From contig NZ_CALSBP010000002.1 of assembly GCF_943373825.1 (NCBI RefSeq), positions 1,291,501 to 1,355,500 on the forward strand: 64,000 nucleotides of DNA, written 5' to 3'. The notes beneath the pieces are model-generated. The model did no database searches. It was not told the origin of the DNA and saw nothing but the letters and a program-made list of their open reading frames with translations. The position numbers and the translations under genes were made by a program. Source of the DNA: Aquimarina spinulae (GTDB lineage Bacteria; Bacteroidota; Bacteroidia; Flavobacteriales; Flavobacteriaceae). Of this stretch, positions 33,946 through 43,970 are shown piece by piece. The first letter of the stretch is position 1, and each line of letters begins with the position of its first letter.

Positions 33946-35445
33946 ATGCCCAATATAAATAACTTTACCCTTATCGGTGCCGGAATTATGAGCGCCACTT
34001 TAGGTGTACTTATAAAAGAATTAATTCCTGATGCCCAGATAAACATCTACGAACGATTAGACAAAGTAGGTGCCGAAAGCTCTGATGCATGGAATAATGC
34101 AGGTACCGGGCATTCTGCCTTTTGCGAATTGAATTATACTCCCGAACGAGAGAATGGTGCGATCGATATTTCTAAAGCACTAAGAATTAGTGATAATTTT
34201 GAGGTTTCAAAACAGTTATGGGCATATTTACTAGAAAAAGGCTGTCTACAAACAGAAAGTCCATTTATTAATGATATCGATCATATGAGCTTTTTGTGGG
34301 GTGATAAAAACATTGCTTTTCTAAAAAAGAGGTATGAAGCATTGACTCAATACAACATGTTTAAAAACATGAAATATGCAGAAGATCATAGAGAAATTGC
34401 CGAATGGATTCCTTTGATCATGACTGGTCGAGATCCTAAGCAAAAGGTGGCAGCTACCAGAATGCCTATTGGTACAGATGTAAACTTTGGTGCTATTACC
34501 CGTGGAATGATAAAATACCTGGAAACCTGTGATGGTGTAAATCTGTATCTGGGACATGAAGTAGAAGATCTTAGGATGCAGGACAATGGCAACTGGCAGG
34601 TTGATGTGACAGATTTGCAAACCTCAGAAGAAAAAACAGTGACTACTCAATTTGTTTTTGTTGGCGCTGGTGGTGGATCGCTATTGCTTCTAGAAAAATC
34701 AGATATCCCAGAAGAGCGCGGGTATGGTGGTTTTCCTGTAAGTGGTCAGTTCCTGCGTTGTAACAATCCCAACGTTATTGTTAAACATGAAGCCAAAGTC
34801 TATGGTAAAGCCGAAACCGGATCCCCACCAATGTCTGTACCTCATCTCGATACCAGAATGTTAGATGGAGAACGTTCTTTATTATTTGGGCCTTATGCAG
34901 GTTTCTCTACTAAGTTTCTAAAGAATGGCTCATATATGGATCTCCCTTTGTCTATAGAAGCACATAATATTTGGCCAATGTTAGCAGCAGGAGTTCATAA
35001 TTTGTCATTAACAAAATATCTAATCCAACAAGTATATCAGTCTCCCGAAGAACGATTTGCCACATTGCAAAAATACTACCCCGAAGCTAAGTTTGAAGAT
35101 TGGGAGTTAATCACTGCTGGACAGAGAGTTCAGATTATTAAAAAAGACAAAGAAGATGGTGGGATTCTTAAATTTGGAACCGAAATTGTTACCAATCAGA
35201 AAAAGACAATGGCTGTTTTACTAGGTGCCTCACCAGGAGCCTCTACTTCTGTCTCTATAATGTTAAATGTGCTGTCAGAATGTTTCTCAGAAGAAATGAA
35301 ATCAAAATCATGGAATACTACTTTAAAACAAATTATTCCCAGTTTTGGCAAATCTTTAATTGAAGATGGTAAATTATGTCTTCAAACCAGAAACAGAACA
35401 ACAGAGATATTAAAGCTACAATCATCTAGACAGACTCCTATCTAG
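33946..35445 (+). CDS. mqo: Malate:quinone oxidoreductase
   Basis: The 499-residue protein starts with an FAD-binding Rossmann segment (LIGAGIMSATLG, 9-20). NAGTGHSAFCELNYTPE (about 64-80) is a signature of the Mqo family. FVFVGAGGGSLLLL and LLGASPGASTSVSIML are further family landmarks. It oxidises L-malate to oxaloacetate and passes electrons to the quinone pool at the inner membrane, as an alternative to malate dehydrogenase. It is a single gene. Confidence 0.96.
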   Translation: MPNINNFTLIGAGIMSATLGVLIKELIPDAQINIYERLDKVGAESSDAWNNAGTGHSAFCELNYTPERENGAIDISKALRISDNFEVSKQLWAYLLEKGCLQTESPFINDIDHMSFLWGDKNIAFLKKRYEALTQYNMFKNMKYAEDHREIAEWIPLIMTGRDPKQKVAATRMPIGTDVNFGAITRGMIKYLETCDGVNLYLGHEVEDLRMQDNGNWQVDVTDLQTSEEKTVTTQFVFVGAGGGSLLLLEKSDIPEERGYGGFPVSGQFLRCNNPNVIVKHEAKVYGKAETGSPPMSVPHLDTRMLDGERSLLFGPYAGFSTKFLKNGSYMDLPLSIEAHNIWPMLAAGVHNLSLTKYLIQQVYQSPEERFATLQKYYPEAKFEDWELITAGQRVQIIKKDKEDGGILKFGTEIVTNQKKTMAVLLGASPGASTSVSIMLNVLSECFSEEMKSKSWNTTLKQIIPSFGKSLIEDGKLCLQTRNRTTEILKLQSSRQTPI

Positions 35446-35573
35446 ATAGATAGCTAAATAGTAAAAAAAGTGTCTACTTTGTATCAATACTTTTGTAATG
35501 CAATTGGTTTCATAAATTATACAAATGTCTAATCTGAGCTACGCAATTAAGATAAAATAAACTTTTATTGAGT

Positions 35574-36695
35574 ATGAATTTTGAAATATTAGATTTTTTG
35601 ATTTTAATAGGAGTAACTCAAGGGTTTATCTTTGCGATTATAATTTTATTTTCCAAGTTTTTTAAAAACAAGGCTAATTTATACCTGGGAATAAGTCTTT
35701 TACTCGGAGTTTTTATCAATATTCAATATTGGGCTTTACATTATAATTGGTATGAAGAGTATCAAAATTTTAGAATACTAGAAGATATTGAATTAGTATT
35801 GGCTTTTCCGGTAACCTTATATTTTTATTACTTAAAATTATTAAATCCTTCATTAAAGCTTAGAAATAAGGAGTGGTTATTGTTTATTCCCTTTATTATT
35901 TCTGTAGGGTTAAACCTATATATTGGCGGGCAGTTTTACTTTGATTTATACCCTATTCATAACAAAGCGTGGATACCCCATTTTTATACGATAGAATATT
36001 ACTTTTCGATTTTATTTAATTTAGGTCTACTTGTAGTAGAATTTCGCTTGTTATTTAAAAACTCTATCAAATATCAACCCGATATCGGCTATGATCTAAA
36101 ATGGATACGTTTATTTTATACTTTTCATGTTTTACTCATCTTCTTTTGGATTTTAACAAGTGTAGTAGATTATTACTATAACAGTGATTATTCTATCATT
36201 ATATGGCTATTGCTTAATATCCTTTTTTATTGGATTGGTTATCAAGGCATATACAAGTTTACCTTGGCCAAAAACAGATTCGAAATAAGAGAGATTAACA
36301 AAAAGAAAACAAATGAAAAACAGAAAGAACCTGTAAAATTTAAAGAAGGAGAAGACAATCCATATTTTAAAAAATTTATACAACTTCTAGAAAATGAAAA
36401 GGTATATAGAAATCAACAATTGAGTAGAGGTGATATTGCAACTCGGTTAAATATAAGCATTGGTTACCTTTCTCAAATAATTAATAGTGTTACTCAAAAG
36501 AATTTTTCTGATTATTTAAACGCATACAGAGTGAAAGAAGCTAAAACCATGATTTTAGATCCTGAATTTGACAACTATGATATGGTAGCAATAGGACTTG
36601 AAGCTGGATTTAATTCTAAATCTGCTTTTTATAAATATTTTAAGAAAGAAACCGGCCATACCCCAACTACATTTAAAAAAATACACAAGGAATAG
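35574..36695 (+). CDS. AraC family regulator with N-terminal membrane domain
   Basis: Seven or so hydrophobic helices (residues ~5-230) precede a C-terminal AraC double helix-turn-helix (DIATRLNISIGYLSQIINSV, then FDNYDMVAIGLEAGFNSKSA and FYKYFKKETGHTPTTFKK). The start is the ATG at 35574; a TTG at 35568 is less likely. This membrane-bound AraC type is common in Bacteroidetes. A close relative is encoded at 58121-59257. It may regulate the lipocalin-like gene downstream. Confidence 0.9.
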   Translation: MNFEILDFLILIGVTQGFIFAIIILFSKFFKNKANLYLGISLLLGVFINIQYWALHYNWYEEYQNFRILEDIELVLAFPVTLYFYYLKLLNPSLKLRNKEWLLFIPFIISVGLNLYIGGQFYFDLYPIHNKAWIPHFYTIEYYFSILFNLGLLVVEFRLLFKNSIKYQPDIGYDLKWIRLFYTFHVLLIFFWILTSVVDYYYNSDYSIIIWLLLNILFYWIGYQGIYKFTLAKNRFEIREINKKKTNEKQKEPVKFKEGEDNPYFKKFIQLLENEKVYRNQQLSRGDIATRLNISIGYLSQIINSVTQKNFSDYLNAYRVKEAKTMILDPEFDNYDMVAIGLEAGFNSKSAFYKYFKKETGHTPTTFKKIHKE

Positions 36696-36797
36696 AGATA
36701 ATGACAAAAAAGAGTCCATAATTGTTCAATTCTAACTTTTAGAGACTTCTACCTTTTAAAACCAAACTAATTTTGCTCAAAACAAAAAAGAAAAGTT

Positions 36798-37205
36798 ATG
36801 AGCAAAAAACTAATTGTATTCGTTTTAATAACATTAAATATTACGTTTTCATGTAATACCGATGATGATGTGGTCGGTACAATTAATGAAACATTTATTA
36901 TTGGTAAATGGCAATTATCCAGTTCTACCAAAAATGGAACTACTATTGATTTAGACACTTGTGATCTTATGGAAACTTATGTTTTTAGCAACTCTAATAA
37001 AGTAAGTATTACGCTTTACACGTTTAATACAAACAACGTATGTGAAGAAGATGCTAAAACAGCTTATGATTATACTATTATCGGTGCTAATCTTACTATT
37101 AATAACAATAGTGCTTTTGTAATCTCGACTCCAGAAAACGCCACTCTTATTCTCACATCCAAAAGTTCATCAGATACTTTTGTAAATACATATACCAGAA
37201 AATAA
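36798..37205 (+). CDS. Lipocalin-like lipoprotein
   Basis: A lipobox (LNITFSC) follows a short hydrophobic start. The 135-residue protein then has FIIGKWQLSSSTKNG, the G-x-W of lipocalin-like folds, METYVFSNSNKVSI, and a last strand LILTSKSSSDTFVNTYTR. Such small lipoproteins are frequent in Flavobacteriaceae and bind hydrophobic ligands or have structural roles. A strong hairpin terminator follows. Confidence 0.78.
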   Translation: MSKKLIVFVLITLNITFSCNTDDDVVGTINETFIIGKWQLSSSTKNGTTIDLDTCDLMETYVFSNSNKVSITLYTFNTNNVCEEDAKTAYDYTIIGANLTINNNSAFVISTPENATLILTSKSSSDTFVNTYTRK

Positions 37206-37226
37206 CCAAAAAATATCTTGCGTTAA

Positions 37227-37265
37227 AAATGTCTAGGTTTATTATCATGATAAATCTGGACATTT
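37227..37265 (+). terminator. Terminator after the lipocalin-like gene
   Basis: AAATGTCTAGGTTTAT (from 37227) and ATAAATCTGGACATTT (to 37265) form a 16-bp stem with two G-T pairs over a short loop, followed by CTATATTTTA. The T-tract is imperfect. Confidence 0.65.
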
Positions 37266-37402
37266 CTATATTTTATGGCCTGGATAAATAGCAAAGAAAT
37301 CTTTTATTGCGCTCGGTATTATGAAGATTTAACAATATTCATAACAACAAAACCCAAGAGTAGTACGTTAAGATATTCACACACGATCATGTTAAAGAAC
37401 TC

Positions 37403-37963
37403 ATGAATATATTACCTAAATACGGGCTACTGCAGTTTAGAAATGCAGCGAGAATATATAGTAAGTCTATTACTGAAAGTCTGCAACTCTTTAGGGAAGA
37501 AACAAAATTCCTTAAAACTTCTCTGTTTTTTTCTTATAAACACGACGAGCTTGAAGAACTCGATAGTGCAATTAATTTTTTAAAAGGATTTGGTGTACTT
37601 ATCTATGCAGATTATTTGTTGCTTGATCCAGATACTACAGAAAACCCCAGTAAGGTAACCGACAAAGAAGTCCAGCAAAAAACAGAAGGAAAAATAAAGG
37701 ATAATAAAAAGTTTATTTTCCTGGCCACAGAAAATGCCATTAGTTCTAAACGTTGTAAGTGGGAATTACGATATGCCAATACACAAAAACCCAAAGATCA
37801 TATCGCTATTTTTCCTATACGAGAAGATTATACAGATTATGGTGGTGCAGAGTACTTACAAAAATTTCCCTACATTCAAAAAAGTGAAAGTAACCCAGAT
37901 GGGTATGATGTTAAATCTCCTAATGGAGATATTATAGAACTAGGTGCTTGGTTAGCATCTTAA
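37403..37963 (+). CDS. Orphan TIR-domain protein
   Basis: The 186-residue protein is essentially one TIR-like domain. The landmarks are TSLFFSYKHDELEELDSAI (box 1-like, about 39-57), GFGVLIYADYLLLDPD, then KKFIFLATENAISSKRCKWE (102-121). The ...C-x-W-E-L motif matches the helix carrying the catalytic Glu of TIR NADases (E121 as counted from the ATG). No partner gene (Thoeris, Argonaute, STING-type) lies next to it. It could be an NAD-cleaving effector or a signalling adaptor. Confidence 0.75.
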   Translation: MNILPKYGLLQFRNAARIYSKSITESLQLFREETKFLKTSLFFSYKHDELEELDSAINFLKGFGVLIYADYLLLDPDTTENPSKVTDKEVQQKTEGKIKDNKKFIFLATENAISSKRCKWELRYANTQKPKDHIAIFPIREDYTDYGGAEYLQKFPYIQKSESNPDGYDVKSPNGDIIELGAWLAS

Positions 37964-38591
37964 TTTGGTATCTAAAATCTTAGAAAATACCATATCGCAG
38001 TTAAGTGGTTTGCTATTCAGAGTTTTGTGTTTATCAAAAATCTGAGATCAAATTCATATATGACCAATGAGCTTAACCCGTTTTTATCTTCTTTAAAGAT
38101 TTTTCTCAATATCTTCATAGTAAATCATAAAAATCAAAATTTACCGATTATCTACACCTTTTTTATTTAAAAAAAACGAACTCCAATTGGGGGGTAATGC
38201 TCAATAACACGTCTTATATAATAAGCACCATTATCATTACAAGTAACAATTAACGTAGTGCCCAAGCTTAACCAATTTCTAGTAATCGTAGGTATACTTA
38301 CCTATTAATAGTATATCTCTCTGGTATAAACCTTAGTAAAAACACGAAAAATGCTTCTAAAAAAATCATTTGGTATACATATACTACATGTTTTATTACC
38401 CCCTATGTTAATAAAACATTTTGATATTTTGTATATCCAATTACTTTCTATATCAAAAATGCATTTTCTTTTTATTTCGGCATTTCATAAAACACTACCT
38501 ACTCTATATACTCCCCAAAATATTCAAAATTATAATTCACCAACTAAAATGTAATACCATTTTAATTCATGTCTAATCAAATCACAATTGT
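37964..38591. other. 628-base intergenic region upstream of the SusC gene
   Basis: No gene is supported on either strand. A 45-codon minus-strand stretch (38167-38301) reads like protein (VTCNDNGAYYIRRVIEHYPP) but has no start codon and may be a gene remnant. The plus-strand frame at 38351-38554 is low-complexity and judged chance. The SusC promoter must lie here, but no clear TAnnTTTG box with a -33 partner was found. Confidence 0.5.
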
Positions 38592-41500
38592 ATGAGAAAA
38601 CAACTCTTAATTTTAATGTGTGCAGTACTGCTATCAAGTATTGGTTATAGCCAAACTACAATAACAGGTACTGTACGGGACATAGCAGGTCCCTTACCTG
38701 GGGCAACAATTCTAGTACAGGGAACTAGAACTGGAACGACAACAGATTTTGACGGTAAATATACTATCGATGCAAACTCTGATCAAACATTAGTCTTTTC
38801 GTATTTGGGATATGTCACAAAAGAAATACCAATTGCTAATCAAACTGCAATCGATGTTATCTTACAGGAAGATGCCGAAGCCTTAGGCGAGGTTATTGTA
38901 ACCTCTTTAGGATTTGTAGAAAAAAGAGATAAACTGTCTTCTACTTATTCTAAAATCGATGCAGACAAACTAGTACAGCCTGTAGAGAATAAGATCATTG
39001 ACGGTATAGCTGGTAAAGCCGCTGGTGTAAGTATCAATGCCACTTCTGGAGATCCCGGAGCTGGTTCTAATATTCAAATTAGAGGAACCAGTTCTCTGGG
39101 AGGCTCTAGTCAACCTCTAATTATTGTAGATGGGGTACCTTTAAACAATGATACATTAGAAGGCTCTGGTAGTGGAGATACTTCTGCAGGAGTATCGCAG
39201 CAATCCAGGCTTAATGACCTTAATCCCGATGACATCGAATCTTTTCAGGTATTTAAAGGAGCTTCTGCAGGAGCATTGTATGGAACAAGAGCGCTTAACG
39301 GAGTAATTGTAATCACCACCAAAAAAGGTAAAAAAGGTAAAATGAGAGTTACCTTCTCGTCTGGTGTTTCTATCGATGAAGTCTCGTACAAGCATCCATT
39401 ACAACGATCTTTCGGGCAAGGTACTAACGGTAACTATAGCCCAACATCTGCCTTCTCTTGGGGAGATAGAATCTCTAACAGAAGCGGAGCTCCAGATGAT
39501 GTAGATACTACAGGAGAATTTTTTGAATCTTTGGTAACCAATACTACTATCTATCCGATTACTCAAAAAAATAGAACAGATCAGTATGTAGATAGTAATT
39601 TTGATAAAGTATTTGGTACCGGGGTCACACTTGATAATCGTTTCACCTTAAGTACCGGGAGTGAAAAAGGCACTTATTTCTTAAGTGGAGGTCACGTAGA
39701 TCAAGACGGAACAATTAAAAATAGTTATTATAAGAAAACTAATTTCACCTTATCTACTTCTCAGAATTTTACAGATAGACTTACTGCTAATATCAAAGGA
39801 AATTACATACACACCAGCTCTAACAGAATTCAGCAAGGTTCTAATACCGCAGGGTTATACCTGGGATTACTGCGTACATCTCCAGATTTTGATATTACAG
39901 ATTATAAAGGAGATTATAATAATGGCTCTGGGACTATCGTACAATCACGTCATCGTTCTTATCGAAGATATCTTGGAAATAGTGATAATGTAATTTATAA
40001 TAATCCTCTCTGGACAATCAATGAACAAGGAAGTACTGCCAAAGTAAATCGTTTTATTGGTACAGCAGAATTAAAATACCAATGGAACAATAATATCAAC
40101 TCTATCCTTAGAGGAGGTGCAGATTTTTATTCTGATAACAGGGTATATTTCTTTCCATACTACACTGCAAGTTCTGCTCGAAGGTTTGGTTTACTTAATG
40201 ACGAAACCATAAATAATGAAGAGTATACGATGGATATATTAACATCTTTTCGATATGCATTAACAGAACAACTAAACACTAATGTAATCATAGGATATGG
40301 TATTAATGACAGAAGAAGAAAACGAGATTTTATTGAAGCAGATAACTTCATTGCCAATTTTAGAAAACCATTAGATCCTGTAGAGATCTCGGCAAAAGAA
40401 AATATTTCCTCAGAGATTACCAGAACCTCGAGAAGGAATATCCGCTTCTATGGTACTGCCAATTTTGATTATGCCGATCAATTATTTTTAACCCTAGGAG
40501 GAGCGTATGAAAAACATTCTGTACTCCCAAAAAGTGATAATGCTTTCTTTTACCCAAGCGCAGAATTAGGATGGACTTTTAGTAGATTAATCAATGGTTT
40601 TGATCCTTTATCCTTTGGTAAACTTAGACTTGCTTTTGGCCAGGTAGGTAATGTTCCTCTAGCACATAGAGAAGAGACTGTTTTTGAAGTAGGGTCTTTT
40701 TCTACTTTTTCTGATACGATCGCACTCGAAGATTTTGGAGGAGGGTTTCAATTCGACGAACGACTTGGGAATCCAAACCTAAAACCAGAAATAAAAACAG
40801 AATATGAAGTTGGATTAGATCTTCGTTTCTTTAAAAATAGGTTTTCATTATCGACTACCTATTACAAAAACGAAACTAAAGATGTATTACTCAATATAGC
40901 AATACCTCCAACATTAGGGTTTTCTGAAATTTATGGAAATGGAGCTACTATAGAAAATGAAGGGTTTGAAGCCGAATTGAAATATGATTTTATAAAAAAC
41001 AGAGATTGGAAAGCTAGTGCTGCCATAAATTTTAGCACCAATAAAAATCTGGTTTCTAAGATCGAAGGAGGAGGAGTGGTTAGCTTTACCCCTGGTAGTT
41101 CTATCCAATCTGTAGCTATAGAAGGAGAACCACTAGGAGTTTTGTATACCCAAGGTGCTCAACGTAATGCTGATGGAAGCCTGGTATTAGATGCCAATGG
41201 TTTTCCCATAGTAGATACTAGTGGTAACAAAGTGGTAGGAGATCCTAATCCAGATTGGTTAGGAGGTTTACAATTAAGTGTATCGTATAAAGATCTATCG
41301 ATATCGGCATTGTTTGATACCAGTCAAGGTAATGATATGGCTCAAAGAACTCGTTTCATCACTTCATACTTCGGTACCCACGGAGATGTAGGAAACACTA
41401 TTACTTTAAATGAAGATTTGGTGAATTTTAATGGAGATGTGGTACCAGCGGGCACAAGCGTAAGAGCTAATATAGGAAACTTCGGAAATGGAAATGTATT

Positions 41501-41819
41501 ACTAGATGAGAGTTATTATAGAAACCTATATGGTTTTGGAGATGGTAAATTAAATGAATTTGCTGTTGGAGATGCTAGCTGGACAAGGTTTAGAGAACTT
41601 TCATTATCCTACCAGCTTAATTCTCAAGGGCTACAAAAAACAACAGGATTAAGCTCAATTGAATTTACAGCCTCTGGAAGAAACCTGGTTATCTGGACCG
41701 ATGTAGTTGGTATAGATCCCGACATAAATCAATTTGGTGTCGGCAGAGGAAAAGGATTGGATTATTTTTCGAATCCAGGAGTGAGAACCTATGCTTTTAG
41801 TATTAAGTTTAATTATTAA
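38592..41819 (+). CDS. SusC/RagA-type TonB-linked outer membrane transporter
   Basis: After a signal peptide (MRKQLLILMCAVLLSSIGYS) comes a carboxypeptidase-like domain (TITGTVRDIAGPLPGATILV, to about 100). A plug domain follows (to about 240, with GTSSLGGSSQPLIIVDGVPL and ALYGTRALNGVIVITT), then a long beta-barrel ending in an aromatic-rich strand. It imports a polymer or oligomer fragment across the outer membrane with energy from TonB. The SusD partner starts 11 bases downstream. No glycoside hydrolase or regulator flanks the pair, so the substrate is unknown. Confidence 0.95.
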   Translation: MRKQLLILMCAVLLSSIGYSQTTITGTVRDIAGPLPGATILVQGTRTGTTTDFDGKYTIDANSDQTLVFSYLGYVTKEIPIANQTAIDVILQEDAEALGEVIVTSLGFVEKRDKLSSTYSKIDADKLVQPVENKIIDGIAGKAAGVSINATSGDPGAGSNIQIRGTSSLGGSSQPLIIVDGVPLNNDTLEGSGSGDTSAGVSQQSRLNDLNPDDIESFQVFKGASAGALYGTRALNGVIVITTKKGKKGKMRVTFSSGVSIDEVSYKHPLQRSFGQGTNGNYSPTSAFSWGDRISNRSGAPDDVDTTGEFFESLVTNTTIYPITQKNRTDQYVDSNFDKVFGTGVTLDNRFTLSTGSEKGTYFLSGGHVDQDGTIKNSYYKKTNFTLSTSQNFTDRLTANIKGNYIHTSSNRIQQGSNTAGLYLGLLRTSPDFDITDYKGDYNNGSGTIVQSRHRSYRRYLGNSDNVIYNNPLWTINEQGSTAKVNRFIGTAELKYQWNNNINSILRGGADFYSDNRVYFFPYYTASSARRFGLLNDETINNEEYTMDILTSFRYALTEQLNTNVIIGYGINDRRRKRDFIEADNFIANFRKPLDPVEISAKENISSEITRTSRRNIRFYGTANFDYADQLFLTLGGAYEKHSVLPKSDNAFFYPSAELGWTFSRLINGFDPLSFGKLRLAFGQVGNVPLAHREETVFEVGSFSTFSDTIALEDFGGGFQFDERLGNPNLKPEIKTEYEVGLDLRFFKNRFSLSTTYYKNETKDVLLNIAIPPTLGFSEIYGNGATIENEGFEAELKYDFIKNRDWKASAAINFSTNKNLVSKIEGGGVVSFTPGSSIQSVAIEGEPLGVLYTQGAQRNADGSLVLDANGFPIVDTSGNKVVGDPNPDWLGGLQLSVSYKDLSISALFDTSQGNDMAQRTRFITSYFGTHGDVGNTITLNEDLVNFNGDVVPAGTSVRANIGNFGNGNVLLDESYYRNLYGFGDGKLNEFAVGDASWTRFRELSLSYQLNSQGLQKTTGLSSIEFTASGRNLVIWTDVVGIDPDINQFGVGRGKGLDYFSNPGVRTYAFSIKFNY

Positions 41820-41830
41820 AAAACGAAATC

Positions 41831-43246
41831 ATGAAAACTATATATAAACTAATAGTATCCTGTATCGTAATTACGATGTTCTCCTGCGAAGATTATCTGG
41901 ATGTTAACGAAAATCCAAATCAGCTGGTCGAAGTCCCATCTGGAGATCTTCTATTAAAAGGAACACTCTTGGCCAATGCACAGGTACAACAAGGACAACT
42001 GGCCAGAACATCTATGTATTATTCTGGTGGACTTATCGGGCTAAATCTGGTACAACAAACGCTCTATAATTATGATTATACTCCAGGTGATTCTGATGCC
42101 GTCTGGGAATTGATATACAACGGAATATTAGTTCAAAACAAGGAAATTAGAAGAATTTCTCCTAACCTAGATTTATTACAAGGGATCATCGATGTTAATG
42201 AGGCACTAGCTATTGGTACAGGAACATCTCTTTTTGGAGATATCCCCTACTCTAATGCAGTACCTGATAATGCTAGTTTAGAATCTCCTGATCCTACAAT
42301 AGACCTGCAACCCGACATCTATAGTAATTTGCAAACTTTACTAGATGGAGCTATATCCAAAATAAATAATGCTACCACTAATGTAGGTAGTGAAGATATT
42401 TATTTTTCTGGGAATGGAGCTTCCTGGGTTGCCGCTGCATACACTCTTAAAGCCCGATATTATTTACAAACCAAACAGTACAATTTGGCATTAAACAATG
42501 TAGTAAATGGTATTAACAGTGCATCTGGAACAATGGCTTATAAACCTATTGGTACTGTCGACTCCAACAGTAATATTCTTTTTAATTTTGTAAACAGTAG
42601 TCGTGCAGGTGACATGACCGGCGATAATGCCTTTTACCGAGACCTTATAGATCCTGCTAATGCTTCTGGCAGAAATAATGCCAAGACAGATGAAACTGCA
42701 CGCAGAAACTATTCTTACGTTAGCGGAGATGGAAATCAGGATGATGGTATCGATGGACCATCTACTCCTATGAAATTAGTAAGCTACGAAGAAAACCTAT
42801 TGATTTGGGCAGAATGTATATTGCGTGTAAATAATGATAATCAGGGCGCCATTGATAAACTTAATGAACTAAGAACTTATCTGGATTCTGGAAATGCATT
42901 TAATCTTATCGATGCAGCAGATACATTTAATTATGATCCGTATGTCCTTGCAGATTTTCAAGCAGGAGGAATTGAAAACACAGATAATATAGCAGTAGAT
43001 AGAGCTATCTTAAGAGAGATTATCGAAGAACGTTACGTGACAGGGTTTAGCACCTATATGCCATTTAATGATGCCCGAAGATTACTCAAATCCGATAGTG
43101 ATGTTATTGTCCCTTTTCCATTAAACAATACCACCACTACAATCAATCCACAACGATTTTTATATCCACAGGATGAATTAGATAGTAATGAAAATATCCC
43201 CCGACCCATTCCCGATTTATTTACTCCTACTGCAGTAAATCAATAA
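41831..43246 (+). CDS. SusD/RagB-type nutrient-binding outer membrane lipoprotein
   Basis: The lipobox TMFSC (C19) is followed by EDYLDVNENPNQLVEVP, the usual SusD-like-2 start. TPR-like helices contain NEALAIGTGTSLFGDIPYS and AAYTLKARYYLQTKQYN, and RAILREIIEERYVTGFSTYM is a common C-terminal segment. It caps the SusC barrel at the cell surface and captures the substrate. The pair ends at a strong terminator and forms a minimal two-gene unit. Confidence 0.95.
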   Translation: MKTIYKLIVSCIVITMFSCEDYLDVNENPNQLVEVPSGDLLLKGTLLANAQVQQGQLARTSMYYSGGLIGLNLVQQTLYNYDYTPGDSDAVWELIYNGILVQNKEIRRISPNLDLLQGIIDVNEALAIGTGTSLFGDIPYSNAVPDNASLESPDPTIDLQPDIYSNLQTLLDGAISKINNATTNVGSEDIYFSGNGASWVAAAYTLKARYYLQTKQYNLALNNVVNGINSASGTMAYKPIGTVDSNSNILFNFVNSSRAGDMTGDNAFYRDLIDPANASGRNNAKTDETARRNYSYVSGDGNQDDGIDGPSTPMKLVSYEENLLIWAECILRVNNDNQGAIDKLNELRTYLDSGNAFNLIDAADTFNYDPYVLADFQAGGIENTDNIAVDRAILREIIEERYVTGFSTYMPFNDARRLLKSDSDVIVPFPLNNTTTTINPQRFLYPQDELDSNENIPRPIPDLFTPTAVNQ

Positions 43247-43277
43247 CTGAATTATTCTATTTTTTGGGAATGGTTAA

Positions 43278-43310
43278 AAACCAACGAAGCTAACTTCGTT
43301 GGTTTTTTTT
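43278..43310 (+). terminator. Strong terminator after the SusC/SusD pair
   Basis: AAACCAACGAAG and CTTCGTTGGTTT form a perfect 12-bp stem with a CTAA loop, followed by a run of T. It is the clearest intrinsic terminator in the window. No gene is seen between it and 43540. Confidence 0.95.
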
Positions 43311-43540
43311 ATAAAAAAATTAGAATACAAGCTGATCTGTTCTAATACAATATGATTAGATAAATTTTAACATTTCTAAAATAGGGTAATGTTACTACTA
43401 CATGTTGTGTATATAAATTGAGAAGTCAAAATAGCTTCATAGATATTAAGATTATTTTTTTCATATGATGCAACCCTTTGACTTTTATATTGTCATTTAT
43501 TATTAGGTAATATTTATATAGAAACTAATCTATAAGCATT

Positions 43541-43921
43541 ATGAGAAACATATTTTCAGTATTCGTTTTTGTTATAATAGGATGTATTGGGTATGCACAA
43601 GAAGCACAACTCGCAGAAGACCAAAACCCAAATTATAAAGAGGCGATGAATAGATTTTCAAAAAATAGTCAGGAATATACAATACAACAAGGTACCACTG
43701 TGCAGGAAACCTATAAAGCTATTGATCCTCTCGAAGAAAAAAGAGAACTACGCTCGTTACGAAGACAATACCGATCACAAAGGGCATACTGGAGACATGA
43801 GCGAAGATTAAAACGTATCGAAAACACCAGGTATTATGACTATGGATCTTATTATGGTCATAGATCGTATGGGTATAACTGGTTAACATTAGGAGTTTTA
43901 GGAGCATGCTTCCTTTGGTAA
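43541..43921 (+). CDS. Small secreted protein upstream of lpoB
   Basis: A signal peptide (MRNIFSVFVFVIIGCIGYA) precedes ~105 residues. An Arg/Glu-rich helix (EEKRELRSLRRQYRSQRAYW and on) is followed by a Tyr/Gly-rich segment (YDYGSYYGHRSYGYNWL). No known family is recognised. It begins a same-strand run with the LpoB-like gene (49 bases) and the COG3014 gene, so a role in the envelope is likely. Confidence 0.55.
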   Translation: MRNIFSVFVFVIIGCIGYAQEAQLAEDQNPNYKEAMNRFSKNSQEYTIQQGTTVQETYKAIDPLEEKRELRSLRRQYRSQRAYWRHERRLKRIENTRYYDYGSYYGHRSYGYNWLTLGVLGACFLW

Positions 43922-43970
43922 TATTATTAAAAAAAACAATAATTAAAGTACATTAAATAAAAATCACAAA

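Noticed and set aside
34321..34620. 99-codon minus-strand frame within mqo
   Set aside because: Shadow of the confident mqo reading frame.
38351..38554. 67-codon plus-strand frame upstream of susC
   Set aside because: Low-complexity and AT-driven, with no family resemblance.
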